Under the pieces are notes generated by a model, which saw only the letters and a list, made by a program, of their open reading frames with translations, made no database searches and was not told the DNA's origin. Below are positions 8,309-15,946 of a stretch of DNA of 64,000 bases, one piece after another (position 1 is the stretch's first letter; the number at the start of each line of letters is the position of its first letter). The DNA comes from Paracoccus thiocyanatus. GTDB taxonomy: Bacteria > Pseudomonadota > Alphaproteobacteria > Rhodobacterales > Rhodobacteraceae. The stretch is from the NCBI RefSeq assembly GCF_900156255.1, contig NZ_FTMK01000008.1, forward strand, positions 62,001-126,000, written 5' to 3'. The position numbers and the translations under genes are program-made.

Positions 8309-8945
8309 AATATTGCTTTGCCTCTTCGAGGGTTTCAAACTGATACAGCTTGCCGTCGCGCAGAACGGCCGCGGAATTGCAGAATTTTTCAATGGTCCGC
8401 GCCTGGTGCGACACCACGACCACCGTGGCGGATTTCAGGCGCTCGTAAAGCACCGAGCCCGCCTTGCGATTGAATTCGGCATCGGTGGTGGCCGGCATGC
8501 CCTCGTCGATCAGGTAGATGTCGAATTCCAGCGCCAGCATCAGCGAAAAGTTGAAGCGCGCCCGCATGCCGGCGCTGAAGGTGCCGATCGGCATGTCGAA
8601 ATATTCGTCGATATCGGTCAGCCAGCGGCAGAAGGCTTCGACATAATCGGGGTCGAGCCCGTAGATGCGGGCGATGAAGCGCGCATTCTCATTGGCGGTC
8701 AGCGTGCCGCTGACGCCGCCCATGAAGCCCAGGGGAAAGGAAACCCGGCATTCGGTGCGGATCCGCCCCTCGTCGGGTTTTTCCAGTCCGCACATCATGT
8801 TGATGATGGTGGTCTTGCCGGTGCCGTTCGGCGCCATGATGCCCATCGACCGCCCCAGTTCGATGCGGAACGAGGCGCGGTCCAGGATCACCTTGCGCTG
8901 GGTTCCGGTCCAGAAGGATTTGGAGACATCGTCGAATTCGATCAT
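8292..8945 (-). CDS. kpsT: capsule polysaccharide ABC exporter ATPase, KpsT-like
   Basis: A 217-residue stand-alone ATPase, the length of KpsT/BexA. The Walker A is APNGTGKTT (38-46), with Ala where most have Gly, the signature is FSAGMRARF, and Walker B is FDIYLIDE. The short signature and the IDEGMPATTD stretch are typical of group 2 capsule exporters. The ATG at 8945 has CAGGA eight bases upstream; an in-frame extension to 9074 has no homology. The membrane partner KpsM is not adjacent on either side, which is unusual because kpsM and kpsT normally sit together. A promoter candidate lies about 100 bp upstream. Confidence 0.88.
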   Translation of the reverse strand: MIEFDDVSKSFWTGTQRKVILDRASFRIELGRSMGIMAPNGTGKTTIINMMCGLEKPDEGRIRTECRVSFPLGFMGGVSGTLTANENARFIARIYGLDPDYVEAFCRWLTDIDEYFDMPIGTFSAGMRARFNFSLMLALEFDIYLIDEGMPATTDAEFNRKAGSVLYERLKSATVVVVSHQARTIEKFCNSAAVLRDGKLYQFETLEEAKQYYDYTA

Positions 8946-9041
8946 CTGGCCGTCCTGATCCGCGCGCTTGGCCCGGCTGGTAATGGTTACGACATGCTTA
9001 CGTTCCACGCCACGTCGAAACGCCGCGGCGCGGCAGGCCGG

Positions 9042-9070
9042 ACAATATGCCCGGCGACCCGCGCTGTCCA
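9042..9070 (-). promoter_or_regulatory. candidate sigma70 promoter for kpsT-kpsE-kdsA
   Basis: On the minus strand TGGACA (9065-9070), a 17 bp spacer, then TATTGT (9042-9047). It would give a leader of about 90 nt before the kpsT ATG. Pattern match only. Confidence 0.5.
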
Positions 9071-9145
9071 CCATGGCGATGGAAGCTTGAGGAATGATGA
9101 ACGCGGCATCTTTTCCGCGGCGGCCTGCATGCCTATTTGCGGGAC

Positions 9146-9763
9146 ATGCCCACCACGCCCAGCCTTTCGCGCGAAATCTCGGCCTGCCAGCTTTGCGCGC
9201 CGCGCTTTGCGCAGACCGCGACGCGGCACCGGCCGCGCCCCGTCACCTGGTTCCAGCCCGGTGCCCGCATCCTGATCGTCGGCCAGGCGCCGGGCATGCG
9301 CGTCCACGAGGCGGGCCGGCCCTTTGCCGATCGCTCGGGCCAGCGGCTGCGCGAGTGGATGGGCGTGACCGAGGCCCAGTTCTATGACCGCGCGCGGGTG
9401 GCGATCGTGCCGATGGCGTTTTGCTTTCCGGGCTATGACGCCAAGGGCTCGGACCTGCCGCCGCCGCCGATCTGCGCGCAGACCTGGCGCGCCCGCGTCA
9501 TGGCCGAGTTGCGGCCGCGTCTGACGCTGCTGGTCGGCGGCCATGCGCAGCGCTGGCACCTGGGTCCGCCGGCGCGGGCCGGGGTGACAGCCACCGTCGC
9601 CGGCTGGCGCGATCATGCGCCGCATATCTTTCCCTTGCCTCATCCGTCCTGGCGCAATACCGCGTGGCTGCGGCGCAACCCCTGGTTCCAGACCGACCTG
9701 CTGCCGGAATTGCGCGCCGCTATTGCCGCCCAGTTGAGAGAAGCCGATGACACCGCTGGATGA
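9146..9763 (+). CDS. uracil-DNA glycosylase family protein (family 4-like, possible Fe-S)
   Basis: A 205-residue member of the UDG superfamily. Motif 1 is VGQAPGMRVHEAGRPFADRSG and the motif 2 region is LPHPSWRN. Four cysteines are arranged as CxxC (C14, C17) and C-x16-C (AFC...PIC), which resembles the [4Fe-4S] ligand set of family 4 glycosylases (CxxC...C-x15-C). It probably removes uracil or another deaminated base from DNA. GQAPG replaces the usual GEAPG of family 4, so activity may differ. The ATG at 9146 is preferred over TTG at 9137. It overlaps the following gene by 17 bp. Confidence 0.8.
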   Translation: MPTTPSLSREISACQLCAPRFAQTATRHRPRPVTWFQPGARILIVGQAPGMRVHEAGRPFADRSGQRLREWMGVTEAQFYDRARVAIVPMAFCFPGYDAKGSDLPPPPICAQTWRARVMAELRPRLTLLVGGHAQRWHLGPPARAGVTATVAGWRDHAPHIFPLPHPSWRNTAWLRRNPWFQTDLLPELRAAIAAQLREADDTAG

Positions 9764-10499
9764 AATCTGCCAGGTTCCCTTTCATCAGGCCGATGCGCCG
9801 GCGCGGGCCCGCATCCTGTCGCGCCTGGCCGATACCGAACTGTTCGCCGCGCTGCTGGCCGAACCGGCCGGGGATCGCGCCGAATTGCGGCTGTTCGACC
9901 TGGCCGAGGGCCGATTTGCCCTGGCCTGCGACCGCGAGGAGCGGCTGGCCGGCTTTGTGGGCGGCCCCGTGGCCTATGTCGCCCTGCCGGGCCGGGTGCT
10001 GGCCCGCGCCCTGGCCCAGGAAGGGCGCGGGCTTCTGGTCAATCCCGGCGATGTTTCGCAGCTGATGCTGGACGCGCAGACGCTGGGCTGGCTGGTGCAG
10101 GCGCTTGAGGCGCGCCCCGCCTTGGCCCGCGCCGAGATGGCGCGGCGGCTGGGCGCCCCTGCGCCAGATGCGGTTGCGCTGCTGGCCGAGCCGCTGGCGC
10201 AGCGGCTGGCCGACATGGCGGGGCTGGTCGGGCGGCTGGCGCTGGTCGCGGCCGAATGGCAGGACGGGCGCCAGGGACATGCGCTGATCCTTGCCGGGGT
10301 CGATCCGGCGCATGAGGATGCCGTGGCCAAGGCCCTTGCCGAATTGCTGGCCTTTCTGCCCGAGCTGCCCGGCGGCGTCGATATCGGTTTTTCCGGGGGC
10401 GACCTGCCGCGCGACGCCCTGGTCATCGAGCCGCCGCCCCCACCGCCCGCGCCCGAGCCGGTGCGCCGCGACCCCCAGGCCCCGCCCCGGCTGCGCTAG
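9747..10499 (+). CDS. SseB-like protein
   Basis: A 250-residue protein whose N-terminal half (LFAALLAEPAG through FALACDREERLAGFVGGPVAYVALPGRVLA) matches the SseB N-terminal fold, a small alpha/beta domain of unknown biochemical role found in many soluble bacterial proteins. The C-terminal half is Ala/Leu-rich with a run of prolines (EPPPPPPAPEP) near the end. No catalytic motif is visible. It overlaps the uracil-DNA glycosylase by 17 bp, so they are coexpressed, but this does not establish a repair role. Confidence 0.7.
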   Translation: MTPLDEICQVPFHQADAPARARILSRLADTELFAALLAEPAGDRAELRLFDLAEGRFALACDREERLAGFVGGPVAYVALPGRVLARALAQEGRGLLVNPGDVSQLMLDAQTLGWLVQALEARPALARAEMARRLGAPAPDAVALLAEPLAQRLADMAGLVGRLALVAAEWQDGRQGHALILAGVDPAHEDAVAKALAELLAFLPELPGGVDIGFSGGDLPRDALVIEPPPPPPAPEPVRRDPQAPPRLR

Positions 10500-10530
10500 G
10501 GCGCGCAAGGCGGGCGTTGCGCAAACGAAA

Positions 10531-10550
10531 ACCCGCCCCAAGGGGCGGGT
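10531..10550 (+). terminator. rho-independent terminator
   Basis: ACCCGCCCC, an AA loop and GGGGCGGGT form a 9 bp perfect stem followed by CTTTGCG. The U tract is short. Upstream AAAAC on the left makes it usable in both directions between the convergent SseB-like and DUF882 genes. Confidence 0.75.
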
Positions 10551-10585
10551 CTTTGCGTGATCAGCAAAACTTGATCGGTCGCGAG

Positions 10586-11146
10586 TCAGGCGCCCCAATG
10601 CCGGATCGGGCCGCAGTCCATATGGACGAAGTTCGAGCGGGAATACTTGCCGACCCCGCCGCCTTGGCAAGCCGCGGCTGCCTTGTACATCTGCGAGACC
10701 GAGCGCGACTTGAGCCGCAGGTCCGCAGCCTTGCCCACCATGTGCAGCGAGTTCTTGGCCACGCCCGAGGACCGCGACCGCAGCATGGCATTGGTCTTGG
10801 GCGAGCGATAGCCCGACAGCATCATATAGGGTTCGTTGGTTTGCAGCAGCCGGTGCGAGGCTGCGGCGATGTCGATCGTGCGCGGATCGAAGCCAATGGC
10901 CTGGCCGGTTCGCCAGTCGCGCATGAAGATGTTGATTTCATTCAATGCGTCCCGGATATACTTGCCTTCGACCCAGTAGACCGTGTCGATGCTTTCGCCG
11001 GTGCGCCCTGAATACATGCGAATGCGGCGGATGCCGCCGGCACCTCGCAGCAGACCGAAGGCATTGGCCATAACCGGCGCAGCCGCCACCGAGGTCGCCG
11101 CAAAGACGCCAAGGACGCCCCGACGCGAGAGAGTTTCGAACGTCAT
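10586..11146 (-). CDS. DUF882 / YcbK-like peptidase M15-fold exported protein
   Basis: A 186-residue protein with a Tat-type signal (SRRGVLGVFAATSVAAAPVMANA). The mature part is a D-Ala-D-Ala carboxypeptidase/Hedgehog-like zinc fold: SGYRSPKTNAML, SLHMVGKAADLRL (the HxxGxAxD zinc motif) and a C-terminal FVHMDCGPIRHWG supplying the last His ligands. Family members are thought to act on peptidoglycan stem peptides, though activity is little documented. It is divergent from an L,D-transpeptidase gene; E. coli also has ycbK next to the transpeptidase gene ycbB, which supports a shared cell wall role. The start at 11146 gives a proper signal peptide. Confidence 0.88.
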   Translation of the reverse strand: MTFETLSRRGVLGVFAATSVAAAPVMANAFGLLRGAGGIRRIRMYSGRTGESIDTVYWVEGKYIRDALNEINIFMRDWRTGQAIGFDPRTIDIAAASHRLLQTNEPYMMLSGYRSPKTNAMLRSRSSGVAKNSLHMVGKAADLRLKSRSVSQMYKAAAACQGGGVGKYSRSNFVHMDCGPIRHWGA

Positions 11147-11450
11147 GTCAGATCGCCTGTCCTGCTTTCTTTGTTTTGCCACCCGTTCAGCGGCCCGCTC
11201 CGGTTTAGCCGGAACCGGTTAAGACTATGTCACCGGCCCGAGAGTCGAGGGAAGCTTTTCGTTCCCGTTGCAGCAGGATTCCGCCCTGTTCGGCAAAAAT
11301 CCGCCCATCCCCGCATGATTCGGAACCAACGCAAAGGATTTTTTGCGGCCGTGTTTGCGTTGCATCAGTGATGCAAGAAAAAACGCCCGCCGCTGGACCG
11401 GAATCGGGGCGGGTGCGAAAACTTGCCGCAGATGCAAAGGGAAGAAAACT
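11147..11450. other. 304 bp divergent intergenic region (DUF882 / L,D-transpeptidase)
   Basis: No gene of credible coding character is seen here. It holds the promoters of both divergent cell wall genes, a GC-rich imperfect hairpin (around 11200-11220, CCGGTTTAGCCGGAACCGG) and a perfect 17 bp palindrome at 11360-11376 that I list separately. AT-rich runs (AAAGGATTTTTTGC, GAAAAAACGC) flank the palindrome. Confidence 0.6.
11360..11376. promoter_or_regulatory. perfect palindrome, possible operator
   Basis: TTGCATCA-G-TGATGCAA is an exact 8 bp inverted repeat around one base, placed 75 bp before the transpeptidase start. Size and spacing are those of a dimeric helix-turn-helix repressor site (GntR- or LacI-like). 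It is not a terminator because no T run follows. The regulator is unknown. Confidence 0.5.
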
Positions 11451-13070
11451 GTGCGTGCTGCTGGTCTGATTCGTGTGCTGGTTGTCGCGGCCATGGCGGT
11501 TTGGTTCCCGGCGCTGGTCCAGGCGGGGAATGGCGTGCCCACGGCGGCGCCCCGGCTCAGCTTTACCGCGGATGAGATGCGGCTGGCCGAACAGGTCGCG
11601 GCCGATCCCGGCCTGGCGGATTTCTATGGCACGAACGGGCTGAAGCCGATCTTCACCGGCGCCCAGGGCGCGCCGCGCCGCGCGGCGCTGATCGCGGCGG
11701 TGGGGCAGGCGGCCGCGCATGGCCTGCCGCCGGGGCGCTATCGCCCGGCCGTGCTGCGCCGCCTGCACCGCGAAGGCGTCGACACCATGGCCAAGGAAGC
11801 CCGCTTTGCCCGCGCATTCGCGGATTGGAGCCGCGACGTCTCGGGCGGCATCCTTGAGCCGCAGCGGGTCGAGCCGGGGATCAAGCGCAAGGTGCAGCGG
11901 CCCCGCACCGGCGATCTGCTGCGGGCCTTTGCGGCAGCCGCCGATCCCGCCGCGATGCTGGACGGCCTGCCGCCGCAGGACCGCCGCTATGCGGCGCTGC
12001 GCGCGGCGCTGGCGCGCCAGTCGCGGCTGGACGCGCCCCCGGATGCGCCGCCGGTTCCCCAGGGCGTGTGGCGTGAAGGGATCGACGACCCGGCGGTCGC
12101 GGCGCTGCGGCGGCGGCTGGAGGCGATCGGCTTTGCCGCGCCGCCGCTGGACCATGCGCAAAGCTTCGACGCCCCGCTGGCGCGGGCGGTCGCCGCCTAT
12201 CAGCAGGCGGCGGGGCTGCCCGCCGACGGTATCGCCGGGGCCCGCACGGTGGCGCGGCTCAACCGCGGCGCCGGTCCCGAAGCCGCGGCGATCCTGGTCG
12301 CGCTGGAGCGGATGCGCTGGATGCGCGGCCATGACCTGAACGCCCGCCATGTCTGGGTGAACCTGCCCGAATTCAACGTCCGCATCCATGAGAACGGCCA
12401 GGAGGTCTTCCAGACCCGCGTGGTCATCGGCAAGGCCGCCGCCGATTTCGAGACGCCCGAGTTCAGCGAGGCGATGCAATACATGGTGGTCAATCCGCGC
12501 TGGAACGTGCCCCGCTCGATCACCGTGCGGGAATACCTGCCGCGGCTGCAAGCCAATCGCCACGCGGTCGGCCATCTGGACGTGGTGGACGGGGCCGGCA
12601 ATGTCATCCCCCGCGACCGCATCGACTTTCGCCAATACAGCGCCAAGACCTTTCCCTACCGGATGCGGCAAAAGCCCAGCGACGACAACGCGCTGGGGCA
12701 GGTCAAGTTCATGTTCCCGAACCCCTGGAACATCTATCTGCACGACACGCCCACCAAGCATCTCTTCAACCAGTCGAGCCGGGCCTATTCGCATGGCTGC
12801 ATCCGCGTCGGGCGGCCCTTCGACCTGGCGCATGAATTGCTGAAGGGCCAGGTCGAAAGCCCCCAGGCGGTCTTTGCCAAGGCCCTTGAATCCGGGCGCG
12901 AGACCTATCTGAACCTGCGCCCGCCCGTGCCGGTGCATCTGGTCTATTTCACCGCCTTCCCCGACGAGACCGGGCAGATCCGCCGCTTTCCCGACATCTA
13001 TGGCCGCGACGCAAGGATCCATGCGGCGCTGGTCCGCACCGCACTGGAATCCGGCGCCGCGGATGAATAG
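11451..13070 (+). CDS. murein L,D-transpeptidase, YcbB-type
   Basis: A 539-residue exported enzyme. A signal segment (RVLVVAAMAVWFPALVQAG) leads into a YcbB-like scaffold, a peptidoglycan-binding domain (AVAAYQQAAGLPADGIAGARTVARLN) and the YkuD catalytic domain with HDTPTKHLF and SHGCIRVG, where C450 is the nucleophile. Such enzymes form 3-3 cross-links or attach lipoproteins to peptidoglycan in the periplasm. The gene is 26 bp ahead of lpxD, so envelope genes follow in one direction. The start is GTG at 11451 with AAAGGGA about ten bases upstream; GTG at 11455 is out of frame and longer in-frame starts lack a signal. Confidence 0.9.
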   Translation: MRAAGLIRVLVVAAMAVWFPALVQAGNGVPTAAPRLSFTADEMRLAEQVAADPGLADFYGTNGLKPIFTGAQGAPRRAALIAAVGQAAAHGLPPGRYRPAVLRRLHREGVDTMAKEARFARAFADWSRDVSGGILEPQRVEPGIKRKVQRPRTGDLLRAFAAAADPAAMLDGLPPQDRRYAALRAALARQSRLDAPPDAPPVPQGVWREGIDDPAVAALRRRLEAIGFAAPPLDHAQSFDAPLARAVAAYQQAAGLPADGIAGARTVARLNRGAGPEAAAILVALERMRWMRGHDLNARHVWVNLPEFNVRIHENGQEVFQTRVVIGKAAADFETPEFSEAMQYMVVNPRWNVPRSITVREYLPRLQANRHAVGHLDVVDGAGNVIPRDRIDFRQYSAKTFPYRMRQKPSDDNALGQVKFMFPNPWNIYLHDTPTKHLFNQSSRAYSHGCIRVGRPFDLAHELLKGQVESPQAVFAKALESGRETYLNLRPPVPVHLVYFTAFPDETGQIRRFPDIYGRDARIHAALVRTALESGAADE

Positions 13071-13096
13071 ATGAACCCCAAGCAAAGGGGACAAGC

Positions 13097-14191
13097 ATGA
13101 CATTGACCATCGCCGAACTGGCCCGCGCGCTCGATGCCCGCCTTTGGGGCGACGGCAGCCTGACCGTCACCGGCGCGGCCGAGGCCGGGCAGGCCCGCCC
13201 CGACCAGATCGCGCTGGCGACCACCCCCGCCTATGCCGAGAAGCTGGCGCCGGGCGGCATGGCGCTTTTGGCCGAAGGGGCGGACCCCCAGGCGCTGGGG
13301 CTTGTCGCCGCGATCCTGGTCGGCCGGCCGCGGCTGGCCATGGCCGGGCTGACCCGCGCCTTTGATCCCGGCCCCGGCATCGCGCCCGGCATCCATCCCA
13401 GCGCGGTGATCGACCCGACGGCCGAACTGCCGCCGGATGCCGCCATCGGTCCCTTCGTCGTGATCGGGGCGCGGGTGCGGATCGGGGCGGGGGCGCGCAT
13501 CGCCTCGCATGTCTCGATCGGCGCGGATACGGTGATCGGGTGCGACGCGCTGATCCATGCCGGCGTCCGCATCGCCCATGGCGTGACCATCGGCGACCGG
13601 GTCATCCTGAACCCCGGCGTTTCGCTGGGCGCGGACGGGTTTTCCTTTGTCACCCCCGAAAAGTCCGGGGTCGAGGAAATCCGGCATTCGCTGGGCGAGC
13701 GGGCAGAGATCCGCCAGCAGCACTGGACCCGCATCCATTCGCTGGGCGGGGTCGAGATCGGCGACGATGTCGAGATCGGCGCCAATTCCACCGTGGACCG
13801 CGGCACCATCCGCGCCACCCGCATCGGCCGCGGCACCAAGCTCGACAACCTGGTGCAGGTCGGCCACAACTGCCTGGTGGGCGAGGATTGCCTGCTTTGC
13901 GGCCTGGTCGGCATCGCCGGCTCGGCGCGGATCGGCAACCGTGTGGTGCTGGGCGGGCAGGTCGGCGTTTCGGACAACATCTTTGTCGGCGACGACGTGA
14001 TCGCGGGCGGCGCGACCAAGATCTTCACCAACGCCCCCGCCGGCCGGGTGCTGCTGGGCAGCCCCGCGGTCAAGATGGAGGCGCATGTCGAGGCGCAAAA
14101 GAACATCCGTCGCCTGCCACGGCTTTACGCGCAGGTGGCCGAGCTTCGCGAAACTGTTAAGAAATTGCTCGACAAGGGCGGCGAGGAATAG
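13097..14191 (+). CDS. lpxD: UDP-3-O-acylglucosamine N-acyltransferase
   Basis: A 364-residue left-handed beta-helix acyltransferase. An N-terminal LpxD domain (about 1-95) precedes many hexapeptide repeats (GIHPSAVIDPTAEL onward). The catalytic His is in the LVQVGHNCLVG segment, and GGQVGVSDNIFVGDDV is characteristic. It adds a 3-hydroxyacyl chain from ACP to UDP-3-O-acyl-GlcN in lipid A synthesis. Unlike in E. coli, it is not in a bamA-skp-fabZ-lpxA cluster here. It is followed 45 bp later by a separate acyl carrier protein and a ketoacyl synthase. Confidence 0.96.
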   Translation: MTLTIAELARALDARLWGDGSLTVTGAAEAGQARPDQIALATTPAYAEKLAPGGMALLAEGADPQALGLVAAILVGRPRLAMAGLTRAFDPGPGIAPGIHPSAVIDPTAELPPDAAIGPFVVIGARVRIGAGARIASHVSIGADTVIGCDALIHAGVRIAHGVTIGDRVILNPGVSLGADGFSFVTPEKSGVEEIRHSLGERAEIRQQHWTRIHSLGGVEIGDDVEIGANSTVDRGTIRATRIGRGTKLDNLVQVGHNCLVGEDCLLCGLVGIAGSARIGNRVVLGGQVGVSDNIFVGDDVIAGGATKIFTNAPAGRVLLGSPAVKMEAHVEAQKNIRRLPRLYAQVAELRETVKKLLDKGGEE

Positions 14192-14236
14192 CATTCCCGC
14201 GGGCATCGCCCCTGACGGGACAGAACGGAGGCCGAG

Positions 14237-14497
14237 ATGACAGAAATCCGCGATCGCATCATTCAGATCATCGCCGAACAGGCGATGCTGGACCCGTCCG
14301 AGCTGAAGCCCGAGGTGTCGCCCCAGGAAATCGGCATCGACAGCCTGGGCCTGGTCGAGTCGATCTTTGCCATCGAGGAAGCCTTCGACATCTCGGTTCC
14401 CTTCAACGCCAACGAGCCCGAGAAATCCGATTTCGACATATCGAGCCTCGGCGCGATCATCGGCGCCGTGGAAAAGCTGGTCGCCGAAAAGGCATGA
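14237..14497 (+). CDS. acyl carrier protein
   Basis: An 86-residue carrier protein with the phosphopantetheine attachment motif GIDSLGLVE (S36). It is more divergent from typical AcpP (about 78 residues, DSLDTVE) than a housekeeping ACP would be, and it lies between lpxD and a ketoacyl synthase gene whose start overlaps its stop (ATGA). It probably serves a dedicated fatty acyl pathway, perhaps for a lipid A chain; this is inferred from context. A ribosome site GAGGCCGAG precedes the ATG. Confidence 0.88.
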   Translation: MTEIRDRIIQIIAEQAMLDPSELKPEVSPQEIGIDSLGLVESIFAIEEAFDISVPFNANEPEKSDFDISSLGAIIGAVEKLVAEKA

Positions 14498-15831
14498 ACG
14501 CCAAGAAGAACAAGGGCGAGAAGCCGCCTAAATCCGGACGCAAGCCCGGCAAGGTCAAGACCGCGACCAAGATCGCCCGCACCATGCTGGGCCGGGTCAT
14601 CATGGGCCGGCACGCCAACGGCATGCGCCGCGTCGCCATCACCGGCATGGGCACGGTCAACGCGCTTGGCCGCGACGTGCCCACGACGCTGGAGGCGATG
14701 CGCGAGGGGCGCTGCGGCATCGGCTCGCTGGAGTTTCGCGATGTCGAGCGGCTGGCGATCCGCATCGGCGGCCAGGTCCGCGACTGGGAGGCCGAGACCT
14801 ATTTCAACCGCCAGCAGATCGTCCTTTACGACAAGTTCACCCAGTTCACCCTGCTCGCCGCGCGCGAGGCGGTGACGCAGTCGGGCCTGGTCTTCGAGGG
14901 AGAGCTGGGCCTGCGCTCGGGCGTGGTGCTGGGCACCGCAGCGGGCGGCATGAACACCTGGGACGAGAATTACCGCACCGTCTACGAAGAGGGCAAGAAC
15001 CGCGTTCACCCCTTCGTCGTGCCCCGGCTGATGAACAACGCGGCCTGTTCGCATCTTAGCCTGGAATACGGGCTGCTGGGGCCCAGCTTCACCGTGGCCA
15101 CCGCCTGCGCCAGTTCCAACCACGCGATGGGCATGGCCTTCAACATGGTGCGCTCGGGCGCCGCGACGGTCATGCTGACCGGCGGGTCCGAGGCGATGCT
15201 GTGCTTTGGCGGCGTCAAGGCATGGGAGGGGCTGCGCGTCATGTCCAAGGATGCCTGCCGCCCGTTCTCGGCCACCCGCAACGGCATGGTCCAGGGCGAG
15301 GGGGCGGGCGTCTTCGTCTTCGAGGATTGGGAACACGCCACGGCGCGCGGCGCCGACATCCTGGCCGAGGTGGTGGGGTTCGCCATGTCGGCCGATGCGC
15401 AGGACATCGTCATGCCTTCGGCCATCGGCGCGGAACGCACCATCACCGGCGCCATGCTGGACGCGCATATGCGCCCCGACGAGGTCGGCTATATCAACGC
15501 CCATGGCACCGGCACGGCGGCGAACGACAAGACCGAATGCGCCGCCGTCGCCCATGCCTTCGGCCATCACGCCGACCGGCTGATGATCTCGTCCACCAAG
15601 TCCATGCATGGCCATCTGATCGGCGGCACCGGCGCGGTCGAGCTGCTGGCCTGTATCATGGCGCTGCGCGACGGCGTCATTGCCCCCACCATCGGCTATG
15701 AAGAGTTCGACCCCGAATGCGCGCTGGACGTGGTGCCGAACGAAGCGCGCGACGCCAGGGTCGATGCGGTATTGTCCAACGCCTTCGCCTTTGGCGGGCT
15801 GAATGCGGTGATCGCGCTGCGCAAGGTCTAG
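14494..15831 (+). CDS. beta-ketoacyl-ACP synthase II-like (KAS)
   Basis: A condensing enzyme of 445 residues. The nucleophile is C205 in TACASSNHAMG, and two His are in NAHGTGT and SMHGHLIGGTGAVE. The first about 43 residues are Lys/Arg-rich (NAKKNKGEKPPKSGRKPGK) and lack homology, so translation may begin near MRRVAITGMGTVNALG; however, the ATG at 14494 overlaps the ACP stop and is the natural coupled start. It elongates acyl-ACP by malonyl-ACP condensation. Close pairing with its own ACP suggests a special chain rather than bulk membrane lipid. Confidence 0.9.
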   Translation: MNAKKNKGEKPPKSGRKPGKVKTATKIARTMLGRVIMGRHANGMRRVAITGMGTVNALGRDVPTTLEAMREGRCGIGSLEFRDVERLAIRIGGQVRDWEAETYFNRQQIVLYDKFTQFTLLAAREAVTQSGLVFEGELGLRSGVVLGTAAGGMNTWDENYRTVYEEGKNRVHPFVVPRLMNNAACSHLSLEYGLLGPSFTVATACASSNHAMGMAFNMVRSGAATVMLTGGSEAMLCFGGVKAWEGLRVMSKDACRPFSATRNGMVQGEGAGVFVFEDWEHATARGADILAEVVGFAMSADAQDIVMPSAIGAERTITGAMLDAHMRPDEVGYINAHGTGTAANDKTECAAVAHAFGHHADRLMISSTKSMHGHLIGGTGAVELLACIMALRDGVIAPTIGYEEFDPECALDVVPNEARDARVDAVLSNAFAFGGLNAVIALRKV

Positions 15832-15946
15832 GGCCGGGGACCGGGCTGCCGGTCGCCTTATCCCGGCTTGATACGGGCGGCGGTCTTGCGCAGGATCGGG
15901 GCGGGACCGCGCGCGCCCCGGCCTTTGCGTCCGACCCGGCCCGGCT

